A stretch of DNA of 50,227 bases, taken from Candidatus Woesearchaeota archaeon CG1_02_57_44. Lineage in GTDB: Archaea > Nanobdellota > Nanobdellia > Woesearchaeales > CG1-02-57-44. Below the pieces are notes generated by a model. The model was not told where the DNA came from. It made no database searches and worked only from the letters and a program-made list of their open reading frames with translations. Numbering within the stretch: position 1 is the stretch's first letter; each line of letters starts with the position of its first letter. Position numbers and translations under genes: made by a program. Below are positions 36,064 through 46,277 of this stretch, one piece after another. The stretch is taken from the NCBI GenBank assembly GCA_001871415.1, contig MNWW01000058.1, forward strand, positions 1 to 50,227. Direction: 5' to 3'.

Positions 36064-36636
36064 ATGATTACGCTGAACCCGGATGAATTTCGAGACCGTC
36101 AACATCTACTTATTGAGGAAATACGCAAAGGCGCTGTGTTTATCCATCCTACCGATACTATCTATGGCATCGGCGCGAACGCGCAGGACAAGTACGCGGT
36201 GCAGAAGGTACGCGACATCAAGCAGCGGCCCGAACAGCCGTTCTCTGTCATGGCGCCCAGCATCGACTGGATACGCGAGAACTGCCGCATCCCGAAAGAG
36301 GCCGAGGAGTGGCTCCAGAAGCTGCCAGGACCTTACACCTTCGTCTTCAAGCTCAAGAACAAAAAAGCCATAGCACCGGAGACCAACAATGGTGTGGATA
36401 CCATCGGCGTGCGCATCCCGGACCATTGGTTCGCCAAAGTGGTTGCGGAGGCGGGCGTGCCCTTTGTCACCACGTCAGCGAATATCAGCGGCATGGATTT
36501 CATGACCAGCATGGAGACCCTGCACGACGATCTCAACAAAAAGTCAGACTTCATCGTCTACGAGGGCGAGAAAGACGGTCATCCGTCGACCATCGTAAAT
36601 TTTGCTGAGAAGGAGCCGATTGTCGTCGAACGCTGA
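36064..36636 (+). CDS. Sua5/YciO/YrdC-family threonylcarbamoyl-AMP synthase
   Basis: GAVFIHPTDTIYGIGANAQDKYAVQKVRDIKQRPEQPFSVMAPS...GVRIPDHWFAKVVAEAGVPFVTTSANISG. Confidence 0.94.
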   Translation: MITLNPDEFRDRQHLLIEEIRKGAVFIHPTDTIYGIGANAQDKYAVQKVRDIKQRPEQPFSVMAPSIDWIRENCRIPKEAEEWLQKLPGPYTFVFKLKNKKAIAPETNNGVDTIGVRIPDHWFAKVVAEAGVPFVTTSANISGMDFMTSMETLHDDLNKKSDFIVYEGEKDGHPSTIVNFAEKEPIVVER

Positions 36637-36714
36637 TACAGCAATTGACGCATACCATTTTTGCAGTCGAGCCATGCTCTTGTAATCAATTCTTTCTGTT
36701 AGGGGCAATAAGAC

Positions 36715-37383
36715 CTATTTCCTTCCAAATACCACGCTTTCCAACGCCGCGATGCTCTCCACAATGCAATCAGGCTTGCAAAGCGACAGCTCTGCCTTGC
36801 TATGATGCCCGGTGGCGATGGCGATTGCCATGACGCCAGCGTCCCTGGCGGCGGCGATATCCTTTGGATGATCACCGACGAACGCCATCTGCTCGGGCAG
36901 CAGCCCATACAGGCCAAGCGCTTCCAGCAGTGAAAAGCCCTTGCCTGTTCCAGGTGGCCTGTCTTCATAGCCTCGGATAAAAGGGATGGTGATCCCTGAA
37001 GCCTTCACCGCAGGCAGAACTGCCTTGCGTGTATTGCTGGTGATGATGCCAAGCATGATGCCCGCAGCTGCTAGACGCGCCAGTGCCTGGCGTTCGCGAA
37101 GCTGGCATGGCTGGTAGTGGCGCATCAGCGAATCATCGACCTCTTGCTGCAGCGTATACCTGCCGAGTTCAGGCTGCTGACGCAGGAACTCATCGACAAT
37201 CTCCTTTGGCGTCATGCCCCAGGCCTCCTGAGCACCTAGGTGCTGAAGGGTCACCCCGTGCAGCGCCTCCAGTTCCGCGATAGCCGCGTTGCCAAGGTGC
37301 AGACTGTCCGCCAGAGTCAGATCAAAATCAAAGAGTATTGCCTTAAGCACCGTGTTTGTCACCCCATCTGTGAGAACGGTCAT
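36715..37383 (-). CDS. HAD-superfamily hydrolase (phosphoglycolate phosphatase-like)
   Basis: LKAILFDFDLTLADSLHLGNAAI...LGIITSNTRKAVL...EQMAFVGDHPKDIAAARDAGVMAIAIATG. Confidence 0.93.
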   Translation of the reverse strand: MTVLTDGVTNTVLKAILFDFDLTLADSLHLGNAAIAELEALHGVTLQHLGAQEAWGMTPKEIVDEFLRQQPELGRYTLQQEVDDSLMRHYQPCQLRERQALARLAAAGIMLGIITSNTRKAVLPAVKASGITIPFIRGYEDRPPGTGKGFSLLEALGLYGLLPEQMAFVGDHPKDIAAARDAGVMAIAIATGHHSKAELSLCKPDCIVESIAALESVVFGRK

Positions 37384-37405
37384 AGCACACGTCCAGCAGT
37401 GCCTC

Positions 37406-39451
37406 CTATTTATGCGCTTTGCTTTTCTTGACAGAATGGGACGGAGCAGGAGGATCAGCAGGGTCAATATGCTGTAAGACTGCACCCGAAGCAGTAGCAT
37501 CTGCTACAGGCACAGTCAATTCCTTGACTATCTTCGCGATGAGCTTTCCGTCCGCCTTGCCTCGCAGCTCCTTCATGACCATGCCCATGAGCGCGTTGGG
37601 AGGAGCGTCTCCTGCCTCAGCAGCGATGGCAGCGACTCGCTTTCGCACCTCACCTTCAGCGAGCTGCCCATAGGAAGCGATAGCATCCGCCGCGCCAGTG
37701 CCCTGGATGATGGCGCAGAAAACTTCGGCAGCGGCTTCTTTCGCGATGCTGCCAGCATCAAGCGCAGCGACCACAGCGTCAAAATCCTTCTGCTTGACCT
37801 TTTCCGGGTCAAGCCCCAGACGCTTCTTGATGTCCTTGGGTATAGTCAACAGCAACTGCGCGATGAATCCTGGTTCCAGCGATGTGCTCTTGCAATAATG
37901 GTCAAAGAGCTCATGCTTGTCTTTCGCGAGTGTGCGCGCCAGGTCAGCAGGAACGCCAGCAGAGACATAGCGCGCTTCACGCTCTTCAATGAGTTCAGGG
38001 ATCTCGACAGCTGACAGGTCAGGAACCACTGGCCCTAAATCAGTCTCAGGGTACATGCGTGCGCTGCCAGGCATCCAGCGCATGAAGCTCGTGGTGCCGT
38101 CAGCATTCGCGCGTCTGACTTCCTCGACATTGCCAACAACAGCAAGCTGCGCCCGGCACAGCGCCGCTGCCAGTGCCCGCTTTGCCTGCGCCTCAGGGGC
38201 AGCGACTATGATGAACGCGTCAGCGGCGTGGTTGCATGACGCATCGTCCTTATGATTGTGCGCCGCGATGCCAAGCGCCTTGCGCACGGCAGCAACCTCG
38301 CTATCGCTCACACCGTAATTGGGAAGCTCATCAGAATGAAACAGCCCTTTGACACCAGCAGCGACTTTCGCGTGATCCGAAAGCTCGCTGCCCAGGCGAC
38401 GGCCACCAGTACCAGGGATCAACTCGCGGCCGAGTAGCCCCACAAACCTCGGCAATCGGACTGCCCACGCAGAACCGGACGCATGTATGACCTTGCACTC
38501 GGTTCCCGCAAAGCAGGAGGTGACCTCCATCAGCGTCGGGAGCTCCCCCTGCATTCCAGCTTTCTTCTCATCCTTCTTTGTATCTCTCTGTTCTTCCCCG
38601 TTCACTCCGGTCGCATCAACGCCGAGCGCGCCGCGCTTAGCCAGCTCCTTCGCAATTATGGAGAGCGAATGCTGCCGCGCCATCTCGTTGGTAATCAGCG
38701 TCGGTATGGCCTTGAGCTCTTGCGCGCCCTTTATCTCGACGCGCTTGCCGTCAGGGATGCTGACATTGACATCCTGCCTTATGCTGCCGATGCCGCGTTT
38801 GGCCTTGCCGGTGCTGCGGATGAGCAAACCAAGCTTCTCTGCGACCTCGCGCGCGTGCTCCGGGCTCTTGATATCTGGCGCAGTGCCTATCTCTATCAAA
38901 GGCGTACCCAGCCGGTCCAGCCCATAGCGCACCACATCGCTCTTCTGCTCGATGATCCTCGCGGCTTCTTCCTCAAGGCAGATACTGTCGATGCGCACCG
39001 CGCCCTCGCTGGTCTCCAGCACGCCACCCATAGCGACGAGCGCCGTGCGTTGGAATCCAGACGTATTACTTCCGTCCACCACGGTCTTGCGCATGACAAA
39101 AATCTCGTCCACGACCCTTGCCTTGAGCATGGCCGCGACCTGCAGGACAACCTGCAAAGCAGCTGCATTCATCGGCGCCGGCGGCTCCTCGTCAAGCTCT
39201 ATCTCGCAGCACGTGGCAGGTGTCCCTTCATACTGGAAGGTCCTGTCCCTGCCTGTCTCCATGGCAGCAGCTGTATCGACTTTGCCGGTCTCGCCCGCCA
39301 CACCGCGAAGCTTGCGCCGCACGATGATGCTCGCCGTATCGAAGCTCTCGCCTGAGCAGCGGCAGAAAAGCTTGCCCGTATCCAGTTGCTGGTGTATCTC
39401 CAGGCCGCACTTGAGAGTGACTGGTGCAGGAGAATCCTTCTTAGCTACCAT
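37406..39451 (-). CDS. gatE: Glutamyl-tRNA(Gln) amidotransferase subunit E
   Basis: LKCGLEIHQQLDTGKLFCRCSGE...YEGTPATCCEIELDEEPP...TPLIEIGTAPDIKSPEHAREVAEKLG; archaeal GatE length and architecture. Confidence 0.96.
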   Translation of the reverse strand: MVAKKDSPAPVTLKCGLEIHQQLDTGKLFCRCSGESFDTASIIVRRKLRGVAGETGKVDTAAAMETGRDRTFQYEGTPATCCEIELDEEPPAPMNAAALQVVLQVAAMLKARVVDEIFVMRKTVVDGSNTSGFQRTALVAMGGVLETSEGAVRIDSICLEEEAARIIEQKSDVVRYGLDRLGTPLIEIGTAPDIKSPEHAREVAEKLGLLIRSTGKAKRGIGSIRQDVNVSIPDGKRVEIKGAQELKAIPTLITNEMARQHSLSIIAKELAKRGALGVDATGVNGEEQRDTKKDEKKAGMQGELPTLMEVTSCFAGTECKVIHASGSAWAVRLPRFVGLLGRELIPGTGGRRLGSELSDHAKVAAGVKGLFHSDELPNYGVSDSEVAAVRKALGIAAHNHKDDASCNHAADAFIIVAAPEAQAKRALAAALCRAQLAVVGNVEEVRRANADGTTSFMRWMPGSARMYPETDLGPVVPDLSAVEIPELIEEREARYVSAGVPADLARTLAKDKHELFDHYCKSTSLEPGFIAQLLLTIPKDIKKRLGLDPEKVKQKDFDAVVAALDAGSIAKEAAAEVFCAIIQGTGAADAIASYGQLAEGEVRKRVAAIAAEAGDAPPNALMGMVMKELRGKADGKLIAKIVKELTVPVADATASGAVLQHIDPADPPAPSHSVKKSKAHK

Positions 39452-39574
39452 GATACCTCAGCAAGAGACTGCCGGTCATTATAAGGTTTGCGGGAAGCAG
39501 AACGTTCGCAAGGACGTTGGCATCGTAATGAATGTCATTTCCCCTCTACTGACTCTCCCCTGTTGACTCCTACC

Positions 39575-40456
39575 CTACTGGTGCACTAGAAAGCTGACCA
39601 CACCATGGAACATGGTCGCGTTGCGCCACAGCGCATCCCCGCTCTGTCCCGAGAACAACGCATTCAGTGGCCGGGTCGTTATGGTCACCGGGCATTTGCC
39701 GCTGCCGCTGCGATGGCTACCAATGGATGCGATGTAGCTTGCTACATCATCACAGAATCCGCCGTCGTGGTCAAGCACCAGGGTGACGCCCTTGTACAGC
39801 TGCACATATGTCGCATCGCCATAGCTCATCTCGCGCGATCCCCCTTGACCATAAGCCACGTTACCACCATCTCCATTGCCATCAGCCATCGTATCAGTAT
39901 CACTGTTGCATACAACTTCCTTGGAATCCGCCCTCGTACGGTCGGCTAATGTTTTCAACAGCTTCCGCAGCGCGTCGACAGTTGCGGTGAACTGCTCTGG
40001 CTCAACGAACAGCAAATACCCTGCGGGGTTCGCCAGCGACGGCCCTTGCGCGAATTCCAGCGTAAGATACTCAAGTATCTCCTGCAGAGTCGCGTACCTC
40101 ACTGCCGAGCGCGCGAGCTCAGCGTAGGCAATGTCTTCTGCGTCCATGCGCTCGCGCCATACCTCGCAAAAGAAGCTGCGACAGATGAGCGGCCGATGTT
40201 CCGGCACCAGGCAACGACCTCCACGCCTGGTCCATGCTCTGCGATAGAAAAAAGGCTCGTCAGTATCCTTGTGATTCTTGAACGCGCCATGTCGCGTGAG
40301 CAACCCCTCGCGGTCGAGGCGTTCACGCAGTACCTCATCCTGCGCCATGCCGCGCTTCACGAGACCAGGATCGCAGGCGCCAGGTGTGCAGCACGTGCCG
40401 GTGCGTAGCCGCTCGCCGAGCGCCGCGGCTGGATTGCCAGGATAGGTATTGGTCAT
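39575..40456 (-). CDS. YkgJ-like Cys-cluster protein
   Basis: N-terminal CCTPGAC...GGRCLVPEHRPLICRSFFC resembles YkgJ CxIYExRPxxCRxFPC; remainder unassigned. Confidence 0.6.
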   Translation of the reverse strand: MTNTYPGNPAAALGERLRTGTCCTPGACDPGLVKRGMAQDEVLRERLDREGLLTRHGAFKNHKDTDEPFFYRRAWTRRGGRCLVPEHRPLICRSFFCEVWRERMDAEDIAYAELARSAVRYATLQEILEYLTLEFAQGPSLANPAGYLLFVEPEQFTATVDALRKLLKTLADRTRADSKEVVCNSDTDTMADGNGDGGNVAYGQGGSREMSYGDATYVQLYKGVTLVLDHDGGFCDDVASYIASIGSHRSGSGKCPVTITTRPLNALFSGQSGDALWRNATMFHGVVSFLVHQ

Positions 40457-40627
40457 GGGATCCTCAGGGCATCAGTGGACACGCACTAAATCTACTTCGC
40501 ACGTCCCATGATTAAGTAGTTTGTGGTACTGGAACTGAAGCGCAGATATTGAATAATGCCCTTATCAGACGTCAGGAGTTAGTGGTGCTCCTTCACGGTC
40601 TCTTGGAGCAGGGGTGGCAAGGTTCTG

Positions 40628-42079
40628 CTATTGCCTCTGGTAGTTGGGCGACTCCTTGGTTATCGTGACGCTGTGAGGGTGCGACTCTGCCATGCTGCCC
40701 GGGCTAATTTGGATGAGCGTGCTTCGGGTCTTCATATCTTCAATTGTCCTGCAGCCGGAATCACACATGCCCTTCTGCAGTCCACCGACGAGCTGATGCA
40801 GGTAGTGCCCTAGTGGTCCCTTGTATGGCACAATGCCTTCGATGCCTTCGGGCACCAGGTCATTGTCGTGTACGCCTGCTTGCAGATAGCGATCCTTGCT
40901 GCCTTTTTTCATGGCTTCGATGCTGCCCATGCCGCGGTATTCCTTGTAGGATCTGCCATTGATGATGACTGTCTCGCCTGGCGATTCGTCGGTTCCGGCA
41001 AAGAGATTGCCGATCATGACGCAGTCCGCACCGGCCGCGATGGCTTTCGGGATGTCGCCCGCGTATTTGATGCCGCCATCCGCTATCACCGGCACGTCGC
41101 GTATTCCTGCGGTGACATCCATGATGGCTGATATCTGTGGAACGCCGATGCCGGTGACCACCCTGGTCGTGCAGATGCTGCCGGGGCCGATGCCCACCTT
41201 GATGCCATCAGCACCTGCCTCGATGAGATGACGCGCCGTGTCAGCGGTGGCTACATTGCCTGCGACAATGTCGACATCATAAGCGGATTTGAGCTTGGCG
41301 AGCGCGTCGATGACAAACTGGCTGTTGCCATGGGCGGTATCAAGGACAATGACATCGACGCCTGCCTCGACCAGCGCTCCTGCGCGCTCGAGCATCTCGC
41401 CGCTAGGGCCCACCGCTGCTCCCACTATCAGGCGTCCTTCAGGATCAGTCACGGTCCGGGGGAAGGTCATGTCCCGGCGCACGTCCTTGATGGTGAAGAG
41501 CCCTGCCACCTTGCCGAAATCATCGACCAAGGGCAGCTTCTCGATGCGATGCTTGTAGAGTATCTCCTTTGCCTCATCAAGCGTGGTCCCCGGCCTTGCG
41601 GTGATGACCTTCTCGGTCATTATCTCGCGCAGCTTCTTTCCCGGGTCATTCTGGAACCAGAGGTCCCTGCTGGTGACGATGCCTGCCAGCTTGTCGTCCT
41701 CGACCAGCAGGATGCCTGACATGCCATTCTCCTGCTCCATCCTGCGGGCGTCAGCGACGGTGTGGTTCGGCGTGAGCGTGTAGGGCTGCGGTATCAGGCC
41801 ACCACGGAAGCGCTTGACTTTCCTGACCTCCTCTGCCTGCTGCTCGATGGTGAGATTGCGATGGATGATGCCGATGCCGCCCTGCAGGGCCATGGCGATA
41901 GCGAGCCGATGTTCGGTCACGGTGTCCATGGCGGCGCTCGCAAGGGGGATGTTCAGGCGGATATTGCGGCTGAATCGGGTCGCAAGCTCGGTCTCTTCTG
42001 GAAGAAAATCGCTGTGCTTTGGTTTGAGCAGAACGTCGTCAAAAGTCAGATAGGGAGTCTCTTCGATGTGGCGTGCCAT
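40628..42079 (-). CDS. guaB: Inosine-5'-monophosphate dehydrogenase (with CBS pair)
   Basis: [18 protein letters not shown]...[24 protein letters not shown]...[39 protein letters not shown]. Confidence 0.97.
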   Translation of the reverse strand: MARHIEETPYLTFDDVLLKPKHSDFLPEETELATRFSRNIRLNIPLASAAMDTVTEHRLAIAMALQGGIGIIHRNLTIEQQAEEVRKVKRFRGGLIPQPYTLTPNHTVADARRMEQENGMSGILLVEDDKLAGIVTSRDLWFQNDPGKKLREIMTEKVITARPGTTLDEAKEILYKHRIEKLPLVDDFGKVAGLFTIKDVRRDMTFPRTVTDPEGRLIVGAAVGPSGEMLERAGALVEAGVDVIVLDTAHGNSQFVIDALAKLKSAYDVDIVAGNVATADTARHLIEAGADGIKVGIGPGSICTTRVVTGIGVPQISAIMDVTAGIRDVPVIADGGIKYAGDIPKAIAAGADCVMIGNLFAGTDESPGETVIINGRSYKEYRGMGSIEAMKKGSKDRYLQAGVHDNDLVPEGIEGIVPYKGPLGHYLHQLVGGLQKGMCDSGCRTIEDMKTRSTLIQISPGSMAESHPHSVTITKESPNYQRQ

Positions 42080-42190
42080 TGGAGGGGTATGTTCGTGGGA
42101 GTTTATAAAAGTTATCGGAAGTGTTATTATGTTGGTCTCATACCTCGTCTCTTATGCGTCTGTTGCATCGCTGGTGCAGGGTGATTCTCC

Positions 42191-42712
42191 ATGGCACTGA
42201 AGCTTGACGTGGGATCTGCAATGACTCTGATTGAGCGTAGTCTATTTCATTATCCGCGCGCTCCCCTACAGGGTCTTCTGGACCTGCTTGAGCAATCGCC
42301 CGTGGTCTGCGCCACAACGCATCTTAATGGGCCCTTGCGGATCGGAGACCGAGAATACAACGGAGGCATTGCTGTCTATCCTTTCAGCATGGGACACTTC
42401 CCGATGGAGGCGGTCTCATCTCAGGTCGATCCCCTCTTCATGACCGTGGTCAGGACAGAAGGGGACACTGCTTATCATGAGCTGTTGTATCCGGCGCCGA
42501 TCGCTCGGCCACGTCTGGCCGACCCGGAAGGGCAGATAGTCGCGTTGCATCGGTCGGTCGCGCAGTATCTCTCTGAGCATGGGGCAGAGCTCACCTCTCC
42601 GAGGACTGAACAGGGAGGGACTCATTTCGGCCCTGTCCGCTACAAGCAGTACGATGTCGTGTCGTGCCGATCACCGCTCGATGTCGCCTTCCTGCGCGAT
42701 AGACCTGCTTGA
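42191..42712 (+). CDS. Hypothetical protein
   Basis: 173-aa ORF between divergent guaB and the convergent helicase fragment. Confidence 0.55.
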   Translation: MALKLDVGSAMTLIERSLFHYPRAPLQGLLDLLEQSPVVCATTHLNGPLRIGDREYNGGIAVYPFSMGHFPMEAVSSQVDPLFMTVVRTEGDTAYHELLYPAPIARPRLADPEGQIVALHRSVAQYLSEHGAELTSPRTEQGGTHFGPVRYKQYDVVSCRSPLDVAFLRDRPA

Positions 42713-42741
42713 GAATCGCTGTCATCGGGCGGGTGTTGGCT

Positions 42742-44259
42742 TTATTGTATCGGCTGCTGCCCCTTCTCGCCGACCTGCTCCTTGAGCGACCTTGCCACTG
42801 CTGGATTGAGCAGGGCCGCGAGCTGCCCGAGCGACGCGCGCCGGACATCCCCGACAGAGCGGATGTTCGCGTTCCAGAGCATCCTGGCTCGCACGCGACC
42901 GATATCACGGAACTTCAGGAGCGCCAGGAGCTCTTCTCTCGCTCCATGCTTCATGCGGACGCGAAGCATCGCGGAGTAGGTCGCTGCCTTGGCCTGACCG
43001 GTGATGCGGCAGAGCTCATTGGCGCAGTACAGCAGCCAGTCAGCCTGCAGCCGATGGCTATAGATCTCGCCTGGCCTAATGCTGTATTTGTCCAGGATAC
43101 TCTCTTCGTCCTGCTCGTCTATCCAGTCCAGGAACATGGCTGCCAGCTTCGCCGCTCCCATGAATGCCGTGTAATCAGGGCTGTACAGGGGGGGTTCAAG
43201 CGCCAACAGGTCTGATCCCAGGATGAGGGCATCAAGCATCTCCATCTCCTTGGCGCGAGGCCTTGGCTGGAAGAATTCACTCGATGAGGTCAGGAGGTGG
43301 AGCACACCGAATGGCGAGAGGATGGTCGCGCGGGCAAAGCCGTCCAGGATGTGTCGGGCTGCCAGGGGATCCAAGTAGAGCTCTGCGACGCGGCGGCCAA
43401 GCGGTGTGGGTCTGATGCGGGCAGTATCGGGTTTGTCCAGATCAGCTGCGCTGATGAAGCCAATGTCTTTGGCTCTGGATGATGATGTATTTGAGGATTC
43501 CTCGGACTGCACAAAGCCCCATTCCTCCAGCTGTTCGGTCGCTGCCGCGACGCGTTGCCCGATGCGGCCTAAATCCTTGAACTGGCTCGCGTAGAAAGTC
43601 TTGCTGAAGATGTCCATGAGTGATGCATGGCTATTGGCGAAGCCTGTCGCGATGAGGGAGAGCACATAGGTCCGCAGGGTCTTCTCATTAGCCAGCTTGC
43701 TGATTATCTCTTCAGGCAGGCCGTTGAAGTAGGTATCTATGATGTCCTGCTTCTCTGCTTCGGATCCCGCTATGCAGATGGCTTCGCCATAGTCTTCTTT
43801 GCCAGGCCTTCCTGCGCGCCCGAACATCTGCTGCACCTCCAGCACGGGCAGGGGCACCATGCCTCCCTGTCCGAAGCGGCGCAAATCGCGGACAATGCAG
43901 CGGAAGGCTGGCAAGTCCATACCGAACGCCAAGGTGGGGGTGGCGCTGATGATGCGTATGGTCCCGGCGCGAAAGGCGTCCTCGATGAGTTCGCGCTGCT
44001 TATGCACTAACCCTGCATGGTGGTACGCGACGCCCTTTCGCAGACAGAGCGCCAGCCTGGCGCATTGCTTGGTCGGGCGGCTGAGGGCTTTGAGCGCTTG
44101 GGCCGCGAGCAGCTCCCATTCGGGTTGCGTGTCTTTTATCTGCTTCGCGATGTCTTCAGCCACTTTTTCCGCGCTGCGCTTCGAATTGACAAAAATGAGC
44201 GCTTGCTTGCGCATGTTGATAGTGTCAAGGGCTATTTCGACTGCAGGAGGGATTGGCAT
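42742..44259 (-). CDS. Hel308/Ski2-like helicase C-terminal part only (RecA2, winged helix, ratchet, HhH); no RecA1 domain
   Basis: KQALIFVNSKRSAEKVAEDI...GVAYHHAGLVHKQRELIEDAFRAGTIRIISATPTLAFGMDLPAFRCIVRD...VLEVQQMFGRAGRPGKEDYGEA; no Walker A/DExH. In-frame TAA about 27 nt upstream of the ATG. Confidence 0.85.
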   Translation of the reverse strand: MPIPPAVEIALDTINMRKQALIFVNSKRSAEKVAEDIAKQIKDTQPEWELLAAQALKALSRPTKQCARLALCLRKGVAYHHAGLVHKQRELIEDAFRAGTIRIISATPTLAFGMDLPAFRCIVRDLRRFGQGGMVPLPVLEVQQMFGRAGRPGKEDYGEAICIAGSEAEKQDIIDTYFNGLPEEIISKLANEKTLRTYVLSLIATGFANSHASLMDIFSKTFYASQFKDLGRIGQRVAAATEQLEEWGFVQSEESSNTSSSRAKDIGFISAADLDKPDTARIRPTPLGRRVAELYLDPLAARHILDGFARATILSPFGVLHLLTSSSEFFQPRPRAKEMEMLDALILGSDLLALEPPLYSPDYTAFMGAAKLAAMFLDWIDEQDEESILDKYSIRPGEIYSHRLQADWLLYCANELCRITGQAKAATYSAMLRVRMKHGAREELLALLKFRDIGRVRARMLWNANIRSVGDVRRASLGQLAALLNPAVARSLKEQVGEKGQQPIQ

Positions 44260-44300
44260 TACCTGATGGCGAAGGTGTGGGGTGCTTTATGGTTTGCGGA

Positions 44301-44786
44301 TTACTCCTGCAGAAATGTTCTGAAATAAACTCCCTGATTGTTCTGGTACTCCAGGGCTTGCAGCCATTTTTCCGTATCTGGCTGCTTGCGTGGAACAAAA
44401 TAGATGCTTGCTGGCATGGACAAGGTATGGCTCAAAAGGATTGCTGCCTCATGCACCATGCTCATCGCTTTGGTTCCGTACCCCTGCCTTTGTACTGATG
44501 CCTTGCGGTGCGCGTTTCTCAGGACAAGGCCCTCAAGCCAGTCATGATTTGGTTCGTAATGGAACGCAAGTTGCACATTGGGCTGATTGTCATGGTCTGC
44601 CCAGGAGAACTGGATGAACGCACACCTGATGCCGTAGACTACGCGTCCCAATGCCCAGGGTTGTTCACGGGTTTGTGCTTCTGGTGATGTGCAGACTGTC
44701 TGCAGGATTTCCGAAAGCTCTGCGATTTCTTGTGCCATGCGCTCCTGCGGAAAATTGTACTGATTCAAGTTATTAATTATTTTCAA
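44301..44786 (-). CDS. Hypothetical protein
   Basis: 161-aa ORF immediately upstream of the helicase fragment on the same strand; no helicase motifs. Confidence 0.6.
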   Translation of the reverse strand: MKIINNLNQYNFPQERMAQEIAELSEILQTVCTSPEAQTREQPWALGRVVYGIRCAFIQFSWADHDNQPNVQLAFHYEPNHDWLEGLVLRNAHRKASVQRQGYGTKAMSMVHEAAILLSHTLSMPASIYFVPRKQPDTEKWLQALEYQNNQGVYFRTFLQE

Positions 44787-44842
44787 TAATGAAACTAATT
44801 GTGGGGGATTGATTTATTTACCTGGGGCTATTCTACTGGTGC

Positions 44843-45418
44843 ATGCGCTTAAAGAATGCCTGGTCGCTTTGTGGTCTGCTGCTGTGCTTGGTGACGTTTG
44901 GTGTATCGCTAGCGTCAGTCGGTGGCAGCAGTGCTTTCTACCTTTCTCATGGCGGACAGAATGTTAGTGTGTATAAAGGCTTCGTTCTATATAATATAGG
45001 GATTGCTGACGCATTGCCTGTGGAGCTGCCTTCGGATGAGGCAGAGCATATGGTTGATGTGCGCCGTGTAGTGGAGCGCATTGGTATGCTGGCTCTCTTA
45101 TCGCTGCTTGGGGTCGTGCTCTTGTGGAAAGGGTTGGATGAATGGGGCCGTAAGCTGTCCTTGATCGTTGCGGGGGTCCTTGGCCTTGCCACTTCAGTAT
45201 TCTTGCTGCTCGCGGCGTATATGAGTTTCAACGTGTTTTTTACTGTCTTCCATGAGCTCTTTTTCTCAGCTGGCAGCTGGCAGTTCGGCCCTGACAGCGT
45301 GCTGCTTGCCTTGTATCCTCAGCAGTATTGGATAGCGTTCTTTCTCGGGATTCTTGGGCGGTGGGTTGTTCTGTCGATTCTTATGCTGCTTATTGGGTCT
45401 ACTGGGAGAGATCCTTGA
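44843..45418 (+). CDS. Hypothetical multi-TM membrane protein
   Basis: About four hydrophobic helices (LCGLLLCLVTFGVSLA; LALLSLLGVVLLWKGL; LSLIVAGVLGLATSVFLLLAAYMSF; YWIAFFLGILGRWVVLSILMLLIG). Confidence 0.65.
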   Translation: MRLKNAWSLCGLLLCLVTFGVSLASVGGSSAFYLSHGGQNVSVYKGFVLYNIGIADALPVELPSDEAEHMVDVRRVVERIGMLALLSLLGVVLLWKGLDEWGRKLSLIVAGVLGLATSVFLLLAAYMSFNVFFTVFHELFFSAGSWQFGPDSVLLALYPQQYWIAFFLGILGRWVVLSILMLLIGSTGRDP

Positions 45419-45452
45419 CTCACTGACGCTGCTTGGTAGAGAAAGAACCACA

Positions 45453-45526
45453 CGCCCTCGCGAGGATTTGAACCCCGGTTTCAGGGTCCGGAACCCTGCG
45501 TCCTATCCAGGCTAGACTACGAGGGC
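45453..45526 (-). tRNA. tRNA-Arg(CCG)
   Basis: GCCCTCGTAGTCTAGCCTGGATAGGACGCAGGGTTCCGGACCCTGAAACCGGGGTTCAAATCCTCGCGAGGGCG; anticodon loop TTCCGGA. Confidence 0.95.
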
Positions 45527-45614
45527 ATCGCACAGGAAGTGAAGGTCGCTGTGTTGCTTTGGCAGTCTCTTGCTGCCATTTGGTCATTTGCTACTATTTC
45601 TTGCTGTCATTATA

Positions 45615-45688
45615 TGCCCACGCGAGGATTTGAACCCCGGTTTCAAGGTCCGCAACCTTGCGTCCTATCCAGGCTAGACTACGCGGGC
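45615..45688 (-). tRNA. tRNA-Arg(GCG)
   Basis: GCCCGCGTAGTCTAGCCTGGATAGGACGCAAGGTTGCGGACCTTGAAACCGGGGTTCAAATCCTCGCGTGGGCA; anticodon loop TTGCGGA. Confidence 0.95.
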
Positions 45689-45716
45689 GTACTTCCCAGC
45701 ATTTACGAGGCCATTA

Positions 45717-46277
45717 TTAACCCTTTTCCTTCTGCCAGATTATCTTGTTGTCTCCAAGCATGCCCATGTCGAGCATATTCCTGAAATTTTCCTTAGTCAT
45801 TGGTGTTGGAACAATGGTAAATCCTTGCTCGTGGCGTATCTCAGCAATAATTCGCTTGACTTGTTCAATTTCCAGGGTTCCAACAATATTTCCCACAATG
45901 ATGATGAATGCCCTAGTCTTGGTTGGTTCTCCCTGTAGCACTACTTGTTCAACCTGGCGCAGGGAGCTTATCTGTTTGAGGAAGATGCCCAGGGGATCTA
46001 CTTCTTCCTTGAATATCCCTCCTAAAATCTTTGCTTCCTTGCCCGTACCCATTCTATACAGTCTGGTTCTTCCTGCTTTGCTTTCATCTAAGACTTTCTT
46101 ATCGGCAAATCCGAGCAGTATCCGGTGCGCTGAAGCCATAGGGATCTCCAGCTGGTCTGCTGCTTCTTTGAGATACCATAGCTTTTCAGGATTCGCTGCG
46201 AACATCTTGAGCAGTTCTACTGTTCTTTGCTCCATTATCAGGGATAAGGCACGCACCAAATCCCGCTGCTCATCCAT
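45717..46277 (-). CDS. Winged-helix transcriptional regulator-like protein
   Basis: TVELLKMFAANPEKLWYLKEAADQLEIPMASAHRILLGFADKKVLDESKAGRTRLYRM; divergent from ftsZ. Confidence 0.7.
   Translation of the reverse strand: MDEQRDLVRALSLIMEQRTVELLKMFAANPEKLWYLKEAADQLEIPMASAHRILLGFADKKVLDESKAGRTRLYRMGTGKEAKILGGIFKEEVDPLGIFLKQISSLRQVEQVVLQGEPTKTRAFIIIVGNIVGTLEIEQVKRIIAEIRHEQGFTIVPTPMTKENFRNMLDMGMLGDNKIIWQKEKG

Noticed and set aside
38483-39355. 290-aa plus ORF antisense to gatE
   Set aside because: Shadow ORF of gatE.
42742-44300. Simple frameshift/sequencing error separating a Hel308 N-terminus
   Set aside because: The approximately 500 bp upstream encode a different complete ORF (44301-44786), with no RecA1 motifs seen in the adjacent frames.
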